In this document: piece by piece, positions 31,151-36,730 of the stretch | Numbering within the stretch: position 1 is the first letter of the stretch | How the letters are laid out: every line of letters starts with the position of its first letter | Assembly: GCF_027920745.1 (NCBI RefSeq) | Contig: NZ_JAQIBB010000049.1 | Coordinates: forward strand, 1 to 36,730 | From: Gallibacterium faecale | GTDB lineage: Bacteria > Pseudomonadota > Gammaproteobacteria > Enterobacterales > Pasteurellaceae | Length of the DNA: 36,730 bases | Direction of reading: 5' to 3' | Translations under genes and position numbers: made by a program | The notes under the pieces: model-generated | Seen by the model: the letters and a program-made list of their open reading frames with translations, nothing else | What the model was told of the DNA's origin: nothing | The model's database searches: none

Positions 31151-33547
31151 TTAATGAACAGGAACAGCTTCCTCAACCGGTGCACCGCCATCTGGTGGAT
31201 TACTATCAGGCGTATTATCTTCGGTAGCTTCATCAACGGAATCATTTAGCTGTAACGCATCCCAGATACTTGGCTGGTTATCTTCTGCTGGCGTATCTGT
31301 TGCTGAACCACAAGGGTGATGATTAATCCAAATAGGAATCTCTTGTCCACCACCATTACAAGCCCAGCTGCCATGACTATCAACTCTGACCCATTTTAAT
31401 GTAGAGGTTAATGGTAGTTTTAAGGGTTGAACGTCAATATTGCCTAATAAAGATTTATAAATTTGTAATGCGCCAGAAGCACCGGTTAATTTAGTTTTGC
31501 GGTTATTATCTAATCCAGCCCAGACAGTTGTGACATTATTGCCATCAATCCCAACAAACCATGTATCACGCCCATCGTTAGTTGTTCCTGTTTTACCAGC
31601 TAAATGCAATGAAGCAAAGTCTGGCTGTAAACTTCGTGCTGTACCACGATCAACCACTTGCTGCATTGCAAATAAGGTTTCGATTGTTGCTTCTTCAGCG
31701 ACAACTTGTTCAGGATTTACTGTGCGTTGATAAAATTGATGACCATCACGTTCTACAATATAGCGAATTGTTGTTAAAGGTACTTTTGCGCCTTTATTGG
31801 CAATGACTTGATATAACTTGGTTACATCATAAGGAGAGATTGCATAAGATCCTAACAGCATAGAGGGGACACGTGGAATTTTGGCTTGATCCCATCCCAT
31901 ACTTTTTTGATTACGAATAATATTATCTAGCCCTACTGCCATACCGATATTAACAGTTGGAATATTTAATGAACGTACCAATGCACTTAATAAAGTAACA
32001 GAACCACTATATTTACGATCATAGTTACGAGGTTGCCAAGCAGGTTGCCCTTTTAATGGAATACTGATCGGTTGGTTTTTAATTGGCGTATTTAAGGCAA
32101 AACGCTCTGGATAAGAAAGTGCCGTTAAGTAAACAGAGGGTTTGACTAAAGACCCAATTTGTCGTTTTGCGGATAAAACTCGGTTAAAACCAGCATAATG
32201 TACATCAGTACCGGCAACTAATGCTTGAATCTCTCCAGTATGATAGTTAGCAATTAACATTGCTGCTTCTAAGTCTGGAATTTTATGTTGCAGTTTTAAT
32301 TGATTTGTACCACTAATAATGGCATTTTCAGCTTGGCGTTGTAGTTCAGGATCAAGTGTTGTAAAAATTCTAGCACCCGACAAATAATTCAGTTTCTTAT
32401 TACCAAGTAATTGATTTAATTCTTGACGGACTGCCTGCATAAAGCCCGGTTGTGGTTGTTGAATTGGACGTTGTGTTTGTACTCCCAGTGGACGTTGGCT
32501 CAACATTTGATATAGTGCGTTATCAATAATATTGTGTTCTAACATCAGCTGTAACACTGTATTACGGCGTTTTTTAGCATTTTCAGGATTACGCCAAGGG
32601 TTATATAGCGAAGGCCCTTTTACCATGCCTACTAGTAAAGCAATTTGATCAAGATTGATCTCTTGAATAGGGCGACCGAAATAGAATTGACTAGCGAGTG
32701 CAAACCCGTGAATTTGTGTATCACCACTTTGTCCCAAATAGATTTCATTGAGATAAGTTTCAAGGATACGATTTTTATCGTAATGTGCATCGAGCATAAT
32801 CGCCATAATGATTTCATTAAATTTACGGGTCAATGTTCTTTCATTACTGAGGAAGAGATTTTTGACAAGTTGTTGAGTAAGCGTGCTACCGCCTTGTACA
32901 GTATGGCCCGCTTTCAGATTATTCACTAATGCACGCGCAATCCCAATAAAGCTCACGCCATCATGTGAAAAGAAATTACGATCTTCGGTTAAGATAAGAG
33001 TATCAATCAGAAAACGTGGATATTGTTGTAAGGGAATAGCTAACCGTTCTTCATCCTCTGAATTTAACATGGCAATCAATTTGGGAGAGAGCCGAAAATC
33101 AGGCACAATCTTACGCGTAACAAGATCTTCAATCGCACTCAATTTTTGTTGTTGAAACCGTAAACGTAATACACGTTGAGGTTCTGGCTGATCAGGGAAC
33201 GCAAAAGCACGCCGAATTAAAACAATGGTATCCTGATCAATCTTAAAATCACCAGGTGCAGCAATTAGAGAAGTTTGACGATAACCATTTTCTAATAAGT
33301 TTTGCTTAACTTCTTCTAAAGAGGGTTGGGTTTCTTGCTTGATACTTGGGATTTGTCCATAGACTTCAGCAGGTAACTGCCAAATTTGACCATCCATTTT
33401 AGAACGAATTTTGCCGTCTAAATAGATACCATAAAAGCCGATCATAAAAGCGGCGGTAATTCCCAATTTAATCGAAAAAGAGAAAAATTTATCCTTGAGT
33501 ACAGAGCCTTTTTTCTTTGGTGCCTGTTTAGGTGAATTTTCTGCCAT
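31151..33547 (-). CDS. mrcB: Penicillin-binding protein 1B (bifunctional class A PBP)
   Basis: 798 residues. A basic cytoplasmic start is followed by a membrane anchor (about 25-43), a UB2H-like domain (about 55-140), a GT51 glycosyltransferase domain with catalytic Glu188 in ILTEDRNFFSHDG and the second motif QGGSTLTQQLVKN, and a transpeptidase domain. The latter has the SxxK motif SLVK at 466-469, SLN at 526-528 and KTGTTNDGRDTWFVG. It polymerises and cross-links peptidoglycan in the periplasm, working with the outer-membrane activator LpoB in enterics. The C-terminus ends in an acidic Pro-rich tail. No strong ribosome site is seen. It begins 27 bases after the SulP gene, suggesting co-transcription. 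Confidence 0.96.
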   Translation of the reverse strand: MAENSPKQAPKKKGSVLKDKFFSFSIKLGITAAFMIGFYGIYLDGKIRSKMDGQIWQLPAEVYGQIPSIKQETQPSLEEVKQNLLENGYRQTSLIAAPGDFKIDQDTIVLIRRAFAFPDQPEPQRVLRLRFQQQKLSAIEDLVTRKIVPDFRLSPKLIAMLNSEDEERLAIPLQQYPRFLIDTLILTEDRNFFSHDGVSFIGIARALVNNLKAGHTVQGGSTLTQQLVKNLFLSNERTLTRKFNEIIMAIMLDAHYDKNRILETYLNEIYLGQSGDTQIHGFALASQFYFGRPIQEINLDQIALLVGMVKGPSLYNPWRNPENAKKRRNTVLQLMLEHNIIDNALYQMLSQRPLGVQTQRPIQQPQPGFMQAVRQELNQLLGNKKLNYLSGARIFTTLDPELQRQAENAIISGTNQLKLQHKIPDLEAAMLIANYHTGEIQALVAGTDVHYAGFNRVLSAKRQIGSLVKPSVYLTALSYPERFALNTPIKNQPISIPLKGQPAWQPRNYDRKYSGSVTLLSALVRSLNIPTVNIGMAVGLDNIIRNQKSMGWDQAKIPRVPSMLLGSYAISPYDVTKLYQVIANKGAKVPLTTIRYIVERDGHQFYQRTVNPEQVVAEEATIETLFAMQQVVDRGTARSLQPDFASLHLAGKTGTTNDGRDTWFVGIDGNNVTTVWAGLDNNRKTKLTGASGALQIYKSLLGNIDVQPLKLPLTSTLKWVRVDSHGSWACNGGGQEIPIWINHHPCGSATDTPAEDNQPSIWDALQLNDSVDEATEDNTPDSNPPDGGAPVEEAVPVH

Positions 33548-33574
33548 ATTACTTCAACTACTAATAATTGCTGA

Positions 33575-35245
33575 TTAAGCCTGCTGTTGCTTATTTTGTT
33601 TATCTAATTCAATAACGTGTTCCAAGGCTTGCTCAAAATGAGGAAAATAGTGTTGTTCCCCAATTAATTGGATAATGCCTGATTTTTTCAGTTCACGATC
33701 AACCCGTTTATTTGCCCCAGAGAACATAACGATCACATTGCGACGATGTAATGAACGGATGACATCTTCTAATGCCTGAATACCGGTCATATCAATAAAT
33801 GGCACCCATTTTAAACGAATAATCAAAAATTTCGCATCAGTATTTGTTCCTGCTAAAGCACGTTCAAAATTTTCTACCGCACCAAAGAAGAATGGACCTT
33901 CTAATGCAAACACCAATGCAGACTCTGGTAACGTATCTTTTTCACCTTGACGAGCAAGCTCTTGATTGATTTCATGCGCACTACTTGGCGAAATTTCTAC
34001 ACTAGAAGCCATACGTTTTAGGAAGTAGAGTGTTGCTAAGATAACGCCAATATTAACTGCGATAACTAAATCGGCAAAAACAGTTAAAAAGAATGTAATT
34101 AATAAGATCACCACATCAGCACGAGGAGCTCGTTTTACCATATTAATAAAACGTCTAGCTTCACTCATATTCCAAGCAACTACGAACAGAATAGCTGCGA
34201 GTGCAGCTAATGGAATATTAGCCGCAAGAGGTGCTAACACGACTAAAATCACGACTAAAGTGATAGCGTGAATGATACCCGCTAAAGGGCTATTACCACC
34301 GTTACGAATATTGGTTGCGGTACGAGCAATTGCGCCTGTTGCGGCAAAACCACCAAATAATGGCGCCAATATATTGGCAATTCCTTGACCGATAAGTTCT
34401 TGGTTGGATTGATGCTTTGTTCCAGCCATACCATCTGCAACAACGGCAGAAAGTAAAGATTCAATTGCACCAAGCATTGCAATGGTAAATGCCGGGCCAA
34501 TCAAGGTAATCATTTGAGTCCATTCTAAACGAGGAACTTCAAATTTTGGTAGGCCTTGCGGAATTCCACCAAAGACACTACCTATCGTTTTGACTCCATC
34601 AAATTGTGCGAATTGTTGGACTAACGTAATGACGACTAATGCGACTAATGGGCCGGGAATCCGATGCAGATATTTGATTTTTGGTGCGTATAAGACTAGC
34701 AATAAGGCAGCCAACGCTAATAGCGTAGTCGCTAAATGGAGTTGTGGAAAAACATGTAATAGCTGCCACACTTGTTGATGAAAATGTTGTCCTGTAATTG
34801 CTGGCAATCCAAAGAAATTACGCCATTGGCCTACCCAAATAATTACACCGATCCCAGCAGTAAAACCAACAATTACTGGCGCAGGAATAAATTTAATGAT
34901 TGCTCCCATTTTGCTAATGCCTAATGCAAACAGAATAATTCCTGCCATCAAGGTAGCAATTTGCAATCCTTCTACACCGTATTGGGCTGTAATGCCTGAT
35001 AATACAACAATAAAAGCACCTGTTGGCCCAGCGATTTGTAATCGACTACCACCAAACAGCGAAACAGCTAACCCAGCAATAATAGAAGTGTAAATTCCTT
35101 GTTCAGGTTTAACGCCAGATGCAATAGCGAATGCCATAGCAAGAGGTAATGCAACAACACCGACAATCACGCCAGCAACAAGATTATTTAGCCAATATTT
35201 TTTTTGTAATAGCCCGGCTTTATAGGCTTCTTGGATTGCAAACAT
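33575..35245 (-). CDS. SulP (SLC26) family anion transporter with STAS domain
   Basis: 556 residues, similar in length and pattern to E. coli DauA. The membrane part (about 20-410) has VGVVALPLAMAFAIASGVKP (sulfate-transporter signature), the conserved LFGGSRLQIAGPTGAFIVVL, LGAIESLLSAVVADGMAG, NILAPLFGGFAATGAIART and ILFVVAWNMSEARRF. A cytosolic STAS domain (about 435-545) follows, with FIDMTGIQALEDVIRSL. SulP carriers move sulphate, bicarbonate or dicarboxylates; the substrate cannot be read from sequence, so no gene symbol is given. The ATG lacks a clear ribosome site. It precedes mrcB on the same strand with a 27-base gap. Confidence 0.92.
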   Translation of the reverse strand: MFAIQEAYKAGLLQKKYWLNNLVAGVIVGVVALPLAMAFAIASGVKPEQGIYTSIIAGLAVSLFGGSRLQIAGPTGAFIVVLSGITAQYGVEGLQIATLMAGIILFALGISKMGAIIKFIPAPVIVGFTAGIGVIIWVGQWRNFFGLPAITGQHFHQQVWQLLHVFPQLHLATTLLALAALLLVLYAPKIKYLHRIPGPLVALVVITLVQQFAQFDGVKTIGSVFGGIPQGLPKFEVPRLEWTQMITLIGPAFTIAMLGAIESLLSAVVADGMAGTKHQSNQELIGQGIANILAPLFGGFAATGAIARTATNIRNGGNSPLAGIIHAITLVVILVVLAPLAANIPLAALAAILFVVAWNMSEARRFINMVKRAPRADVVILLITFFLTVFADLVIAVNIGVILATLYFLKRMASSVEISPSSAHEINQELARQGEKDTLPESALVFALEGPFFFGAVENFERALAGTNTDAKFLIIRLKWVPFIDMTGIQALEDVIRSLHRRNVIVMFSGANKRVDRELKKSGIIQLIGEQHYFPHFEQALEHVIELDKQNKQQQA

Positions 35246-35433
35246 AAGTAAAGTTTAGAAGGACAAATAAGGCGATATTATAAAACAGAGTGGATCTTTC
35301 TCAAATAAATTAACAGAAATTTAGTGGGATAGTGCGATTAGATTTTATAGATTAAAGATAATTTAAATATAAAAAGTACTAGTTATAACTCTTCGTGAGG
35401 AGTAGAATGAATTATGTTAAGCATATGTTAATT

Positions 35434-35463
35434 ATTACTTAAAATTAAGTAATTTTAAGTAAT
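35434..35463. promoter_or_regulatory. Long AT-rich palindrome upstream of the alcohol dehydrogenase gene
   Basis: ATTACTTAAAATTA (35434-35447) and TAATTTTAAGTAAT (35450-35463) are perfect 14-bp arms separated by AG, ending 66 bases before the start codon. Within it the half-site TTACTTAA/TTAAGTAA occurs in overlapping registers. It partly overlaps a possible -35 (TTGAAA, 35463-35468). It looks like an operator for one or two dimers. Further down, the ribosome site AAGGAAG (35514-35520) lies between ACAAAC (35503-35508) and GTTTGT (35520-35525), which can pair. Confidence 0.5.
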
Positions 35464-35529
35464 TGAAAAAAGAAGCGTATTCTTAAGATACGTGCTTATG
35501 TCACAAACAAACTAAGGAAGTTTGTATCT

Positions 35530-36687
35530 ATGTCTACCTATTATTTCCTACCTACTCGTAATGTCTTTGGTGAAGGTGCTGTAAATGAAGTTGGCGATTT
35601 AATGCTTTCACTTGATGCTCATTCAGTGATGATTGTTACTGACAAGTTTTTGGCAAAATCTGGTATGGCGGATCAGGTTGTTGCAATTTTAGCAAAAAGC
35701 AATATTAAGTCAGTCGTTTTTGATGGGGCAGAGCCTAACCCAACAGATAAGAATGTCGAAGCTGGTGTTGATTTCTTTAAACATCATGACTGCGAAGGTA
35801 TCATTTCACTCGGTGGTGGTTCTTCTCACGACTGTGCAAAAGGGATCGCACTTGTCGCTTCTAATGGTGGTCGCATTCACGATTATGAAGGTATTGATAA
35901 AGCGACAAAAGATATTATGCCATTATTAGCAATCAACACCACTGCGGGTACCGCGTCTGAAATCACCCGTTTCTGTATCATTACTGACGCTTCTCGTCAC
36001 GTCAAAATGGCAATTGTGGACTGGCGCGTTACACCAAAAGTTGCTGTGAATGATCCTGAATTAATGAAAGGTATGCCACCTTCACTTACAGCAGCTACTG
36101 GTATAGATGCTTTGACTCACGCAATTGAAGCTTATGTTTCTTCAGCAGCAAATCCATTAACTGATACGGCAGCATTGAAAGCGATTGAAATGATCTATCG
36201 TTATTTACCTAAAGCAGTTGCAAACGGTGATTATATGCACGCACGTGACAAAATGGCTTATGCACAATATCTTGCTGGTATTGCCTTTAATAATGCTTCA
36301 CTCGGTTATGTTCATGCTATGGCACACCAACTTGGTGGTTATTACAACCTTCCTCACGGCGTTTGTAATGCTATTTTATTACCATACGTTGAAGAATTTA
36401 ATATCATCGGTAATATGAATCGTTTCCGTGATATTGCGGAAGCTATGGGAATTAATACTAAAAATATGACAACAACTGCTGCGGCACAAGCTTGTATCGA
36501 TGCAATTAAATTAATCAACCGTCAAATTGGTATTCCAGCGAATTTACGTGAACTTGGTGTTAAACCAGAAGATTTTGAAGTTATGGCTCAAAATGCACAA
36601 AAAGACGTTTGTTGTTTAACAAATCCACGTAAAGCAACTACGGCTCAAGTGATTGAAATTTATCGTCGTGCTTATGAAGGGGAATAA
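35530..36687 (+). CDS. Iron-containing (group III) alcohol dehydrogenase, YiaY/FucO/DhaT-like
   Basis: 385 residues, full length for the family. Seen: LPTRNVFGEGAV at the start, IISLGGGSSHDCAKGIALVA (NAD-binding GGGS), INTTAGTASEITRFCIIT, and the metal-binding segments TGIDALTHAIEAYVSSAANP and HAMAHQLGGYYNLPHG with the Asp and His ligands. It oxidises or reduces short-chain alcohols and aldehydes with NAD. It resembles E. coli YiaY over its whole length, but the true substrate (ethanol, 1,2- or 1,3-propanediol, L-threonine) cannot be decided. AAGGAAG lies 9 bases before the ATG. It is cytosolic and transcribed alone, divergent from the SulP-mrcB pair. Frequent CGT, TTC and AAC codons suggest high expression. 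Confidence 0.92.
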   Translation: MSTYYFLPTRNVFGEGAVNEVGDLMLSLDAHSVMIVTDKFLAKSGMADQVVAILAKSNIKSVVFDGAEPNPTDKNVEAGVDFFKHHDCEGIISLGGGSSHDCAKGIALVASNGGRIHDYEGIDKATKDIMPLLAINTTAGTASEITRFCIITDASRHVKMAIVDWRVTPKVAVNDPELMKGMPPSLTAATGIDALTHAIEAYVSSAANPLTDTAALKAIEMIYRYLPKAVANGDYMHARDKMAYAQYLAGIAFNNASLGYVHAMAHQLGGYYNLPHGVCNAILLPYVEEFNIIGNMNRFRDIAEAMGINTKNMTTTAAAQACIDAIKLINRQIGIPANLRELGVKPEDFEVMAQNAQKDVCCLTNPRKATTAQVIEIYRRAYEGE

Positions 36688-36730
36688 CCTTTATCAGTGA
36701 GTACGTTGAAAAGAAGAAAGGCATCTATTC

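Overview
The window reads as chromosomal DNA of a member of the Pasteurellaceae (gammaproteobacteria, Haemophilus/Pasteurella group). The DNA is AT-rich, and many proteins look close to Haemophilus or E. coli families: the YciU-type DNA mimic, PepN of exactly 870 residues, ZapC, CysB, a SiaR-type RpiR regulator and a NanA with Tyr136/Lys164. The sialic-acid catabolic operon and the free-standing znuCB also fit. No phage, insertion-sequence transposase, CRISPR array, rRNA or tRNA was seen.

Layout. 1-4.6 kb (minus strand): ygiD-type dioxygenase, yciU DNA mimic, a PadR regulator and ppc. 4.8-8.5 kb: ycgN (plus strand) faces aspC, purK and purE (minus strand). 8.7-12.7 kb: pepN and pyrD (plus strand). 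12.8-14.6 kb: a YfbS-type SLC13 transporter (minus strand). 14.9-18.9 kb (plus strand): zapC, rnm, yciO, rluB, cysB. 19.0-23.0 kb (plus strand): the sialic-acid operon nanE-nanK-nanQ-nanR/siaR-nanA, preceded by a near-consensus CRP site. 23.2-25.1 kb: a small accessory pocket with a TacA/TacT-type toxin-antitoxin pair and an odd lactate-dehydrogenase-like gene. 25.1-27.7 kb (minus strand): znuC-znuB-truncated haemoglobin-tag, apparently one operon, divergent from mepM (plus strand). 29.5-31.0 kb: a broken histidine-type phosphatase gene. 31.2-35.2 kb (minus strand): a SulP transporter followed by mrcB (PBP1b). 35.5-36.7 kb: an iron-containing alcohol dehydrogenase (plus strand).

How the genes work together. 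Most are housekeeping: anaplerosis (ppc), amino-acid and purine/pyrimidine synthesis (aspC, purEK, pyrD), peptide turnover (pepN), RNA maturation (rnm, rluB), cell division and wall growth (zapC, mepM, mrcB). The nan operon turns N-acetylneuraminate into N-acetylmannosamine and pyruvate (NanA), then ManNAc-6-phosphate (NanK) and GlcNAc-6-phosphate (NanE), under a local RpiR-type regulator and probably CRP. The TRAP transporter and nagAB that accompany it in H. influenzae are not in this window.

The least explained element is a non-coding dispersed repeat present twice (5283-5504 and 11342-11646). It folds into three hairpins in series. The middle hairpin differs between the copies by paired, compensating base changes, so the structure itself seems conserved. 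One copy is a short form that looks derived from the long form by a 75-bp deletion. The long copy lies between two near-identical 19-bp terminator-like sequences, as if it had inserted into a terminator and duplicated it. Other points to check are the decayed active site of the phosphatase gene, the unusual substrate-specificity residue of the LDH-like protein, the znu/haemoglobin/tag grouping, and the near absence of Haemophilus-type DNA uptake sequences.
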